11,769 bases of DNA from UBA2177 sp964487525 (GTDB lineage Bacteria > Patescibacteriota > Dojkabacteria > SC72): positions 1 through 11,769 of the forward strand of contig CAZAQC010000023.1 of the NCBI GenBank assembly GCA_964487525.1, read 5' to 3'. The notes below the pieces were generated by a model. That model had not been told where the DNA came from. It saw only the letters and a program-made list of their open reading frames with translations, and made no database searches. Positions 1-8,055 of this stretch are shown here, piece after piece (position 1 is the first letter of the stretch; every line of letters begins with the position of its first letter). A program made the translations under genes and the position numbers.

Positions 1-2
1 CC

Positions 3-524
3 CTGAAGTGTACAGCGGAGAATTGTCTAATGTATTCACAAGAGAACATAGAGATCCCAAGTGGTTATATATGTGACAAGAACACTCTGTTTATATCCGA
101 AAAGAACATCATCATTAATCCGGATATACGGGAAGCTGAAAATAATCAAAATACAACTGGTTGTCTCTTTGTAGCAAAAGAAAATATTATTATTAAAGAA
201 GGAAATCGAAGAAGTACTTCTACATCCGTTGGATATGATTATATCGAAGGCTTCATGTTTGCTGATAATCAAATATTAATAGAAATTGCTGATGCAACAG
301 AAATTGTAAGAGATGGATTAGAAGTTAAAGGAGGTTTAATAGCTATTGGAAGTGTTTCTGTAGATTCTTCCTCAGTAAACATAGAAAGAAACCTAAGGTT
401 ATTCAATTATTCTCACCCTACCTTAGTAGTAAATTGGAATGTAAAATATGCACGACTTTCAGAAATATTCTTTGGTACAGAAGCTCCTATGTACAAACAA
501 GAAGTTGGATTTAAAGTATTTTAA
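3..524 (+). CDS. C-terminal part of a probable surface/pilus-associated protein (5' partial)
   Basis: The reading frame is open from base 3, so the first ATG at 30 is probably internal and the gene starts before the window. The visible 170 or so residues are polar and beta-rich, with repeated short strand-like segments such as FVAKENIIIKEG, FMFADNQILIEI and VKGGLIAIGSVSV. These resemble a stacked beta structure. No signal peptide or membrane helix is visible in this part. The C-terminus (LSEIFFGTEAPMYKQEVGFK) resembles, from memory, the ends of large uncharacterised surface proteins in CPR genomes. The next gene begins 7 nt after the stop and encodes a membrane-anchored protein, so the two are probably co-transcribed. 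The function is not known. An extracellular or pilus-related role is inference from context. Confidence 0.6.
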   Translation: MKCTAENCLMYSQENIEIPSGYICDKNTLFISEKNIIINPDIREAENNQNTTGCLFVAKENIIIKEGNRRSTSTSVGYDYIEGFMFADNQILIEIADATEIVRDGLEVKGGLIAIGSVSVDSSSVNIERNLRLFNYSHPTLVVNWNVKYARLSEIFFGTEAPMYKQEVGFKVF

Positions 525-531
525 AATATAT

Positions 532-1515
532 ATGACACTAAACAAAGGAAAAAAATATGAAGCACAAGCATTAGCTATTGCTATGGTAATAATGGTTGTT
601 TCATCGATAATAGCAATGTCTGTATATTTCAGATCTCAAAAAGACAAAACTTTAACATTAGAAGAAAGAGCCTCTGCCGAGGCATTAGAAATATCAGATT
701 TGTTAATAGATAAACTTACCCTTTTTACTGTTCAGGATGTAATAGAGAAAGTATCTGAATTACAAGACGAACCCTTTGACTATTCCATTGGTACAGTGCC
801 CCCACTTAGTGAAAACCATGATACTTTTGAAATTAGTTCTCTTCTCACAAGTTTGGGAGTTGAAGAGAATATTAGAACACTATCTATTTGCCCAATTGAT
901 ATAGAAGATGGAGAAGGCTTCAATGAGTATCAACTAACAATTAAACAAGCAGATGAAAACACATATTTTGAAATCAGGCCAGGACAGGTATGGAGCCTTC
1001 CCATAAAAGGATATGACTTAGACTCTAGCTGTTTGATGTCTCTCAATTTTGCAGTTAGAGGTGATCCAGGAGCAGGATTTTCCGTTATGAAATCATATGC
1101 AAAAGATTATGAATTTTCCTCTCCTTTGTATAAGGACTATGAATATTTAGATGTTCAAAATTATTGTTTTGCAAATTCGGAAGATACCTGTAACAATCAA
1201 GATAACAGTTTTTTTGATACCAATTGGCAAAAATACAACATTAATGAAAATAATAGTGAAATACAGATAGAATTAAAAGAGGAAGTGGATGGGTATGTTC
1301 TTGATGAAGTAAGAATCAAAGCAATAGGAGGAACTATTGGTCTAAAATACAAAACCGTACCTCCAGAGTGCCTTACAGGCTTACGAATGATCCATCTCAG
1401 AGTTACTGCAAACTGTTATGGAGTATACAGGGGCAAAGAAGTTTTAATTCCAGAAAAGAAATGGCATAATCCCCTTTTTGATTATGTTGTTTTCAATGGA
1501 CAAAATTCAATTTAG
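532..1515 (+). CDS. Single-pass membrane-anchored, pilin-like protein of unknown function
   Basis: The product is 327 residues from the ATG at 532. The frame is open back to an ATG at 448, but that start would lie inside the upstream gene. The 532 start gives a short basic N-terminus (MTLNKGKK) followed directly by a hydrophobic helix at about residues 12-30 (QALAIAMVIMVVSSIIAM) and then a charged, probably coiled segment (SQKDKTLTLEERASAEALEI). This layout is like PilX or type IV pilin-like minor proteins, with most of the chain outside the membrane. A G-K-K-Y-E stretch precedes the helix, but it is not a convincing prepilin peptidase site. The exported part carries at least six cysteines (for example NYCFANSEDTC and PPECL), compatible with disulfides. 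It forms a pair with the surface protein upstream. No catalytic motif is recognised. Confidence 0.65.
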   Translation: MTLNKGKKYEAQALAIAMVIMVVSSIIAMSVYFRSQKDKTLTLEERASAEALEISDLLIDKLTLFTVQDVIEKVSELQDEPFDYSIGTVPPLSENHDTFEISSLLTSLGVEENIRTLSICPIDIEDGEGFNEYQLTIKQADENTYFEIRPGQVWSLPIKGYDLDSSCLMSLNFAVRGDPGAGFSVMKSYAKDYEFSSPLYKDYEYLDVQNYCFANSEDTCNNQDNSFFDTNWQKYNINENNSEIQIELKEEVDGYVLDEVRIKAIGGTIGLKYKTVPPECLTGLRMIHLRVTANCYGVYRGKEVLIPEKKWHNPLFDYVVFNGQNSI

Positions 1516-1518
1516 AAG

Positions 1519-1547
1519 TTTACATATTTAGCAACATAAAGTATATT
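1519..1547 (+). promoter_or_regulatory. Sigma70-type promoter of the 2-oxoacid oxidoreductase operon, apparently leaderless
   Basis: A TTTACA -35 box (1519-1524) and a TATATT -10 box (1542-1547) are separated by exactly 17 nt within the 38-nt gap between two genes. The -10 box ends 6 nt before the ATG at 1554, so transcription should begin at or next to the start codon. That leaves no room for a ribosome binding site. The promoter assignment follows the consensus. The leaderless transcript is inference. Confidence 0.65.
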
Positions 1548-1553
1548 GAACAT

Positions 1554-3327
1554 ATGTCTTGTAAAAGAATTTCAATAAAATTTGGAGGAGAATCAGGACA
1601 AGGTATTAATACTGTAGGAAAGATTCTTTCGAAAGCTTTAAATAAATATGGATTTAAAATATTTGCATACAGAGAATACCCATCATTAATAAGAGGCGGA
1701 ACAGCATCGTACCAAATTGATTTCTCAAATAAAAAAATCAATTCTTCCTCTCGAAATTGTAACATTCTCTTAGCTTTTACAGCTGAATCTGTATCCGAAT
1801 ACCTTCCCCTTGTTTCTGACAACGGTATTGTCGTATATGATTCCAAAGACGTATCTCTTTCTGAAGAACAGGAAATANNNNNNNNNNATAAACTCATTTG
1901 ATCCTAAAAAAACAGATTATGTTTCTCTTTCGGAAGAACAAGAGATACAAATAAAAGAAAGAAATATTTCCTCAATTTTTTTAGACTCTAGCTTAATTGC
2001 TACTGAATCAGGGGGTACTGAAATTATGTCCAATGTAGTTATGCTAGGCTTCCTTTGGAGAATATTGAAATTAGATGATGAATTTTTAATAAAAATTATT
2101 TTAGATTTTTTTAAAGATAAAAATATTGACTTTGAAGCTGAGAGAAAATGCATATTAGCAGGATACGATTCACCAACTTTTAGACCTGAATTTGAAGAAA
2201 AACTTGAAATCCCCAAAGAAGAATTTCTTAAAAAGAAATCAATAACTATAACAGGAAATGATTCCTTAGCTTCTGGTGCTCTTTCTGCAGGAGTAAGAGC
2301 TTATTATGCATATCCTATGACCCCTGCCACTTCCATATTGAAATTCTTAGGAGATACTTCAAAAGAAACAGGTGTTTTAGTTAAACAGGCAGAGAACGAG
2401 ATAACTGCAGTGCAAATGGCCTTAGGTAGTATGTATATGGGAGCTAGAGCGTTAACAGCAACCTCAGGAGGAGGATTTGATTTAATGACAGAAACAATTT
2501 CTTGTTCTGGTATGTCTGAGACTCCTTTAGTTATCGTTCTTTCTCAAAGAGTTGGAGCTGGTACAGGAGTTCCTACATGGACAGGAGCTGGTGATTTAAA
2601 TGTTGCTTTGAAATCTGGACATGGAGAATTTCCAAGATGTGTAATAGCTGCAAGTGATGCCGAATCTTCTTATACATTAATACAGAAAGCCTTTAATATA
2701 GCCGAGGAATATCAATTACCTGTAATACTGTTAACAGAAAAACAAATTTCTGAATCTTTCTTTACTTTAGATGCTTTACCAAAAAACATTCCAATGGAAA
2801 GAGGATTGCAAGATGGAACTTTGAGATACGAAATCACTGATAGTGGGATATCACCAAGATGGCTTCCATCTAAAGAAAAGGAACCATACTTAAGCAGTAG
2901 TGATGAGCATTTGGAATCTGGAGATAGTACAGAAGAAGGTGATGACGTTATAGTGATGTCTGAAAAGAGACTACGAAAACTATCAACTCTTAGTGAAGAG
3001 ATTCCTGAGCCAAAATTATATGGATCTAAAAATTCCAGAATTACATTTATAGGCTGGGGAAGTACTAAGAATGTAATTTTAGATGCAATAGAATCAGGCG
3101 AAGATATTAGCTATCTACACTATGAATATATATATCCGTTCAAAGAAGAAATTTTTAAACAATTAGTAGAGGAGGGTAGGAGATTGGTTTTAATTGAGAA
3201 TAATCAATCAGGAGAGTTAGGTAACTATATTAAAGAACAAACAGGATATGAATTTAATGAAAAATTATTAAAATATAATGGAAGACCATTTTTTCTTGAA
3301 GATATTTTAGATTATTTAAAAATTTAA
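1554..3327 (+). CDS. korA: 2-oxoacid:ferredoxin oxidoreductase, fused gamma-alpha subunit (interrupted by scaffold gap)
   Basis: This is the large subunit of a KorAB-type enzyme that oxidatively decarboxylates a 2-oxoacid to an acyl-CoA and reduces ferredoxin in the cytoplasm. Residues 1 to about 200 are the gamma domain, with GGESGQGI at 11-18 and EYPSLIRGG at 41-49. From about 2230 the alpha pyrimidine-binding domain follows (GNDSLASGALSAG, YPMTPATSI, QAENEITAVQMALG, TATSGGGFDLMTE, GDLNVALKSGHGEFPR). After the typical linker (SPRWLPS, SSSDEHLESG) comes the C-terminal domain (FIGWGSTKN, VLIENNQSGELGNYI). The intact protein would be about 590 residues, normal for the fused class. The frame changes across the Ns at 1878-1887, because the true gap length is not 10. 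This is an assembly effect and not a pseudogene. The start at 1554 fits the promoter and has no Shine-Dalgarno. Substrate (pyruvate, 2-oxoglutarate or other) cannot be read from the sequence. Confidence 0.9.
1851..1947 (+). repeat. Imperfect 27-nt repeat flanking the scaffold gap
   Basis: Both sides of the N run encode the same nine residues, VSLSEEQEI (1851-1877 and 1921-1947). The two copies differ at four positions, all silent third-codon changes (gta/gtt, tct/tcg, cag/caa, gaa/gag). The residues before each copy are also alike (YDSKD versus FDPKKTDY). Merging the copies gives the usual spacing between the gamma-domain core and its next conserved block. The pattern suggests that two strain variants of the same stretch were placed on either side of the gap. 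A real tandem duplication is the alternative. Confidence 0.55.
1878..1887. other. Assembly gap (10 N) inside korA
   Basis: A run of ten Ns sits between two contig ends. Codons to the left start in the frame of 1554 and codons to the right in another frame, so the real gap is not 10 nt. Both sides belong to the same oxidoreductase subunit. Confidence 0.97.
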
Positions 3328-4194
3328 ATGAGTATAGATATTACAGAGTATAATATTGATAGTAGACCAACTTGGTGTGCAGGTTGCGGAAATTTTGTAA
3401 TACACGCTTCTTTAAAGAAAGCACTATCAGAATTAAACATCAAACCATCTGAAGTCTTTATGTCATTTGATATCGGATGTAATGGAAATGGAGCAGACAA
3501 GATTAATGTTTACAGATTTAAAGGATTACATGGAAGATCTATACCACTTGCAGTAGGTGCTCATCTTGCTAACAGAAGGTTTACTGTATTGGCAGATATA
3601 GGGGATGGAGGATGTTTTCATGAAGGGCTGGATCATATTGTTCATGCTATTAGATCCAATTATAATATAACAATATTAATACACAATAACCAAAGCTTTG
3701 CTTTAACAACAGGACAAGCTACCCTAACTACAAACAAAGACAAAGCAATGTATGCATTTCCTTCTGGAAGAACAGAAAGAGATTTTAATATTTCAGAATT
3801 CATATTAAATCTTAATCCATCATTTTACGCAAAAGCATATTCCGGAGACCCAATACAACTCTCTGAAACAATTAAAGAAGCAATAATCAATAAAGGATGT
3901 AGTATAATTGAGATAATGCAACTATGTCCTACATATAATAAAGAGTTCACCCCTGAATGGGCAAATCAACATATTAAAAAAGTTGCAGAAATAGAAACAT
4001 ATAACAGCTCTTCGTTGGAGGATGCTAGAAAATTAGTTTTAGATAATGCAAACATGTACGTTGGAACTATATATAAAAATGATAAACTTCAGACCTTTTA
4101 CGATTCCGTAGAATCGAGAAAAAGCTCTGTAACAGAATTAGTAGATGAGGTAAAACCGTATGATATTACTAATCTTTTAAATAAACTAGAATAA
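3328..4194 (+). CDS. korB: 2-oxoacid:ferredoxin oxidoreductase, beta (thiamine diphosphate) subunit
   Basis: This 288-residue protein binds thiamine diphosphate and the [4Fe-4S] cluster that passes electrons to ferredoxin, and it pairs with the gamma-alpha subunit encoded just upstream. Visible motifs are WCAGCGN at 16-22 (cluster cysteines C17 and C20), DIGCNG with C51, the GDG motif at 92-94 with its partner asparagines at 120-121 (HNNQSFALTTGQ), and LCPTYN with C200. These four cysteines match the cluster ligands of the two-subunit KorB class. HGRSIPLAVGAHLAN at 68-82 is also typical. The length is normal. The ATG follows the upstream stop directly, with no spacer and no Shine-Dalgarno, so translation is probably coupled. 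Identity as the beta subunit is secure, while the exact 2-oxoacid is not. Confidence 0.92.
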   Translation: MSIDITEYNIDSRPTWCAGCGNFVIHASLKKALSELNIKPSEVFMSFDIGCNGNGADKINVYRFKGLHGRSIPLAVGAHLANRRFTVLADIGDGGCFHEGLDHIVHAIRSNYNITILIHNNQSFALTTGQATLTTNKDKAMYAFPSGRTERDFNISEFILNLNPSFYAKAYSGDPIQLSETIKEAIINKGCSIIEIMQLCPTYNKEFTPEWANQHIKKVAEIETYNSSSLEDARKLVLDNANMYVGTIYKNDKLQTFYDSVESRKSSVTELVDEVKPYDITNLLNKLE

Positions 4195-4195
4195 A

Positions 4196-6314
4196 ATGGA
4201 ATCAACAATACTTACACCAAAATCAATAGCAATAGTTGGAGTATCCCAAGATCCAGATAAAATTGGTTCAGTATTGCTTAGAAACTTAATAAATGGCGGT
4301 TACAACGGGAAAATATATCCAGTTAATCCCAAATATGAAGAATTACAAGGAAGAAAAGCTTACCCTAATGTTATTTCCATCCCCGATAGTGTAGAAATGG
4401 TTTGTATCTCCATCCCATACCAATTTGTTGAAGATGTTGTTGATCAATGTGTTACAAAGAAAGTAAAGAGTGTTGTGATAATAAGTGCAGGATTTAGAGA
4501 AACAGGAGAATCAGGAAAAGAGCTAGAGAGTAGAATAGCCACTAAATTGAAAGCTGAAGGTATAAGGTTAATAGGACCAAATTGTCTTGGTTTTATCAAT
4601 AATAAAGCAAAAATAAATCTTTCATTTGCTAGAGAGAATCCAGGGAATGGTAAAATTGCTTTCATATCTCAATCAGGAGCATTTTGTACAGCTATATTAG
4701 ATATGGCTTGTGAAAAGAAACTTGGATTTTCATACGTAGTATCTATTGGTAATAAAGCTGATATTCAAGAAAATGAATTAATGGAACAGTTTGTTTCAGA
4801 TAATGATGTTAGTGCAATAGCTTTGTATCTAGAAGAATTTAGTGACGGGAAAGAATTTGTCTCATTATCACAAAAAGCAAAGAAACCCATTATACTGATA
4901 GCTCCAGGAAGCTCTGAAAAATCTCAAAAAGCTATATCTTCTCATACAGGCTCCCTCGCATCTTCTTTTGATACAACTATAGCTGCAGTTAAAAAAGGAA
5001 ATATGATGTTTACTGAAAATTCAGAAGAGCTATTCAAACTAATGCAGCTAATTAACCTTGGAGCCTTNNNNNNNNNNACCAAAAGGAAAAAATATTGGAA
5101 TAATAACAAATGCTGGAGGGCCAGGAATAATAGCTGTTGATAGGATTGAAAAAGAAGGACTTCAACTAGCTGAAATTGGAGAAAAAACAGTTCAAAAGCT
5201 TCTTAAATACCTACCTTCTGAAGCAAGTATCTCTAACCCAGTTGATATTTTAGGAGATGCAAAGAGTGATAGGTACGAATTTGCGATAAAAGAATTGCTG
5301 GAAGATGTTTCAATAGATTGCATTCTTACTATTCTTACACCTCAATTAATAACTGAAATAGAGGGTACAGCACAGGTAATAGCAGATATAACAAGAACAT
5401 CTCCTAAACCAATATTTACATGTTTTTTGGGAGGAAAAAGTGTTAAGTCAGGTATAAGAATATTGGAAGAGAATAATTGTGCGTGGTTTAACGATATCCA
5501 AGAAGCCTTGCATCTAGCTTCAAAATTAGTTGAATTTGAGGAGAACAAAGAAGTCACAAAGGTTGTTGATTGTAATGATTATTCTAAAAAGCCTAAATAC
5601 AAAAAAGAAGTAGAAGAATATCTCTATAATGAAAAAATTGGAATTCTACCGGATGAACTATCTATAAGAATGCTTGAGGAGTTTAAAATTGATACTCCAA
5701 AACAGATGGTTGCCACTAATTTAGATCAGGGAAGAGATTTTGCTGCAACTTCTTTTCCTGTTGCAATTAAGGCAACTTCTGAAGATTTAGCTCACAAGAC
5801 AGATTTTAAGGCATTGTACTTAGATATTAGAACTATTACAGAATTTGAAGAAAAGTTTAATGAGTTAAGAGAAACAATTATAAAAACAACAGGTAACGCT
5901 GCTCCTAAGATATTAATACAAGAAATGATAAATGGAAATCTTGAATTTTTTGTTGGTGCAAATAGAGAGGGTGGCTCAGATATCTATGAAAAAGACGGTT
6001 TAGGATTTGGCCATCTATTAGCTATCGGGCAGGGAGGAATATATACAGAAGTATATAGAGATATTAGGCATATACTAATACCAGAGTGTAAAGAGAAAAT
6101 AGATTTCATACTCTCAAGAACAAAAGTTTCTATGATAATTGATGGATATAGAGGAAAGCCTAAACTTGCAAGAGAGAAATTAATAGATTTATTAATGAAT
6201 ATTCAAGGATTACTTATATCCTATCCGGAAATTATTAGTATGGATATGAATCCAGTCATGATAACTGAGGATAGGGCTGTTGTAGTAGATGTTAAACTAT
6301 ATGTTAGTAAATAA
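4196..6314 (+). CDS. ADP-forming acetyl/acyl-CoA synthetase, fused alpha-beta chain (interrupted by scaffold gap)
   Basis: The enzyme converts acyl-CoA, ADP and phosphate to the free acid, CoA and ATP, and so gives substrate-level phosphorylation. The first part (290 residues, to 5067) is the alpha region: a CoA-binding Rossmann domain (IAIVGVSQDPDKIGS at 11-25, RLIGPNCLGF at 124-133) and ligase domains (FISQSGAFC at 156-164, SIGNKADI, and SSHTGSLASS with the probable phosphorylated H250). After the gap come ITNAGGPG and SNPVDILGDA, then an ATP-grasp beta domain (FPVAIKATS, the DLAHKTD histidine motif, ILIQEMI, MDMNPVMI). The total is about 705 residues, normal for fused single-chain forms. 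The Ns at 5068-5077 break the frame only because the gap length is arbitrary. The ATG lies one base after the korB stop. Acetate is the likeliest product, but other acids are possible. Confidence 0.92.
5068..5077. other. Assembly gap (10 N) inside the acyl-CoA synthetase gene
   Basis: Left of the Ns the chain reads ...QLINLGA, and right of them PKGKNIGIITNAGGPG in another frame. Homologous fused synthetases have only a few residues between these blocks, so little sequence is missing. A true gap that is a multiple of 3 restores one frame. Confidence 0.97.
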
Positions 6315-6315
6315 G

Positions 6316-6339
6316 ACTTAATATCTATTGAGTTTTTTT
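6316..6339 (+). terminator. Probable intrinsic terminator of the korA-korB-synthetase operon
   Basis: ACTTAAT (6316-6322) pairs with ATTGAGT (6327-6333) around the loop ATCT, giving a 7-bp stem with one wobble pair. A run of seven T ends at 6339. It begins just after the synthetase stop and overlaps the 3' end of the convergent pyrG gene. The stem is AT-rich and weak, so the call is tentative. Confidence 0.5.
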
Positions 6340-7995
6340 GTTGTTATCCAAACATGCTTGTACAAATCCCATAAACAAAGGATGAGGTTCTAAAAATCTA
6401 CTTTTTAATTCTGGATGATATTGAGTACCAATAAAGAATGGATGAACCTTTTCTGATAACTCTATAGCCTCTACTAAAACATCATCAGGACTTTTCCCAC
6501 ATAATTTCATATCTGATTTCTCAAAAGTATCTCTATACTCATTATTAAACTCATATCTATGCCTATGCCTCTCTTGAACAACAGGTAATGTACTAAATAG
6601 GCCATTACCATATTTCTTATATAGCTTATGTACTAAAGAACTTTCATTAATATTGCATGGCCATGCCCCCAATCTAATTGTTCCTCCATATTTTTTGTTT
6701 TCAAGTAATTTTTTTTGATCCTTCATAAGATGAATTACAGGATTCTTAGATTTAGGGTCAACCTCTTCAGAGGTTGCATCTTTTATTCCTAATACATTTC
6801 TAGCGTACTCAATAGTTGCCATCTGCATACCGTAACATAATCCAAGATATGGTATCTTCTTCTCTCTAGCGTACTTTACAGCCATAATTTTACCTTCAGA
6901 ACCCCTAGAGCCCCATCCTTGAGGAACTATTATTCCATCCATCTTAGATAAGTCTTTTATACTTTTAGGATTATTTTCAAGTTCATCAGCAATGATCCAA
7001 TGTATATTAGGAGTTACAGAGAAATCCCAACAAGCGTGATTTATAGCTTCTAAAACAGATACATATGAATCCTTTAAATCAAAATCACCACTTTTAAAAT
7101 ATTTCCCAACTATTCCAATATCAATATTTCCTTTTGGATTTTTTATCTTACTGACCTTTTTCTTCCATTTTAAGTACAAAGGTGTTTCTTTTGGTCTTAA
7201 CTTTAATGATTTCAGTATCTCTTCACCTATATTCGCATGCTCAAAATTCATAGGGATATCATATATACACTTAACATCAGGAGCAGATATGACATGATTT
7301 GTTGGAACAAAACAGTATCTACTTATCTTCTCAATTCTTTCTTGATCAAGACCTACCTCTGAACGAGCAATAATGAAATCAGGATGAATAGCATGCCTAT
7401 TTAATTGTTGTATAGAAAGCTGGGCGGGCTTAGTTTTCATTTCACCTAACATAGGAGGAACAGGAAGGTATGTTACATGTATATGTATAACATCATTAGG
7501 ATTCCTTAGCTTCATACATTTATTTGCCTCTAGCATCAACCCATTTCCTATCTCCCCAACAGTACCACCAATCTCTATTATTGTAATTTCAGATTTTTCT
7601 TTTTTACTTACTCCTTCTATCCAATCAACAATATTTTCCGGAACATGATGATCAAGACTTACCCATTTACCATTATATTCTAACGCTCTTTCCTTCTTTA
7701 TGACATTATCCATAACAGCACCTAAAGTCATAGAATTGGGCCTAGCAAAAGATTGATTAGTAAATCTTTCATATGTACCCATATCCATATCTGTTTCAAA
7801 ACCATCTTCCAAAACAAAAGTTTCTCCATGTTCAAGGGGATTCATAGTCCCTGCATCAATATTGATATATGGATCAGCCTTAATCATTGTGATTCTTTTA
7901 CCGCAAGACTTGAGGATAAAACCTATAGAGGCTGCAGATACTCCTTTTCCAATTCCAGAAATTACGCCTCCCGAGATAAATATGTATTTTGACAT
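6325..7995 (-). CDS. pyrG: CTP synthase (glutamine-hydrolysing)
   Basis: The enzyme makes CTP from UTP, ATP and glutamine, the last step of pyrimidine nucleotide synthesis. The 556-residue chain has the N-terminal synthase domain with the P-loop GGVISGIGKG (9-18), DPYINIDAGTMNP (41-53), ETDMDMGTYERF (67-78) and EIGGTVGEI (141-149). The C-terminal class I glutaminase domain (about 290-550) has GLCYGMQ with nucleophile C387 and the partner residues H527 and E529 in QYHPEL. The oxyanion loop reads PQGWGSRG (358-365) where the common form is PGGFGxRG. I recall similar forms in CPR enzymes but cannot check. The length is slightly above the usual 535-550. It overlaps the terminator of the convergent operon and has its own promoter about 26 nt upstream. 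There is no Shine-Dalgarno. Confidence 0.97.
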   Translation of the reverse strand: MSKYIFISGGVISGIGKGVSAASIGFILKSCGKRITMIKADPYINIDAGTMNPLEHGETFVLEDGFETDMDMGTYERFTNQSFARPNSMTLGAVMDNVIKKERALEYNGKWVSLDHHVPENIVDWIEGVSKKEKSEITIIEIGGTVGEIGNGLMLEANKCMKLRNPNDVIHIHVTYLPVPPMLGEMKTKPAQLSIQQLNRHAIHPDFIIARSEVGLDQERIEKISRYCFVPTNHVISAPDVKCIYDIPMNFEHANIGEEILKSLKLRPKETPLYLKWKKKVSKIKNPKGNIDIGIVGKYFKSGDFDLKDSYVSVLEAINHACWDFSVTPNIHWIIADELENNPKSIKDLSKMDGIIVPQGWGSRGSEGKIMAVKYAREKKIPYLGLCYGMQMATIEYARNVLGIKDATSEEVDPKSKNPVIHLMKDQKKLLENKKYGGTIRLGAWPCNINESSLVHKLYKKYGNGLFSTLPVVQERHRHRYEFNNEYRDTFEKSDMKLCGKSPDDVLVEAIELSEKVHPFFIGTQYHPELKSRFLEPHPLFMGFVQACLDNNKKTQ

Positions 7996-8021
7996 GCACG
8001 TGTTAATAGAGGTTATTTGAT

Positions 8022-8050
8022 AATCTATCTAATCAGAATAGTATTGTCAA
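8022..8050 (-). promoter_or_regulatory. Sigma70-type promoter of pyrG
   Basis: On the minus strand a perfect TTGACA -35 box (8045-8050) and a TAGATT -10 box (8022-8027, 4 of 6 consensus) are separated by 17 nt. The -10 box ends 26 nt before the pyrG ATG, giving a leader of about 20 nt that contains no GGAGG-like site. It lies between the hydrogenase-like gene and pyrG, so pyrG can be transcribed separately. Confidence 0.65.
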
Positions 8051-8055
8051 GCTAA

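Noticed and set aside
448..531. Upstream ATG at 448 for the pilin-like gene
   Set aside because: It would overlap the preceding gene by 77 nt and place a polar, lysine-rich stretch before the membrane anchor. The ATG at 532 gives the expected short N-terminus.
1520..1897. Minus-strand ORF opposite the korA gamma domain
   Set aside because: It runs through the Ns and is antisense to a conserved domain.
1554..3327. korA as a frameshifted pseudogene or two genes
   Set aside because: The frame change coincides exactly with the N run, and all family motifs are intact on both sides.
4196..6314. Separate alpha and beta synthetase genes
   Set aside because: The apparent end and start both depend on translating through Ns. 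The flanking blocks join as in single-chain homologues.
7753..7992. Plus-strand ORF of 79 residues inside pyrG
   Set aside because: It is antisense to a strongly conserved coding region, with no recognisable product or promoter.
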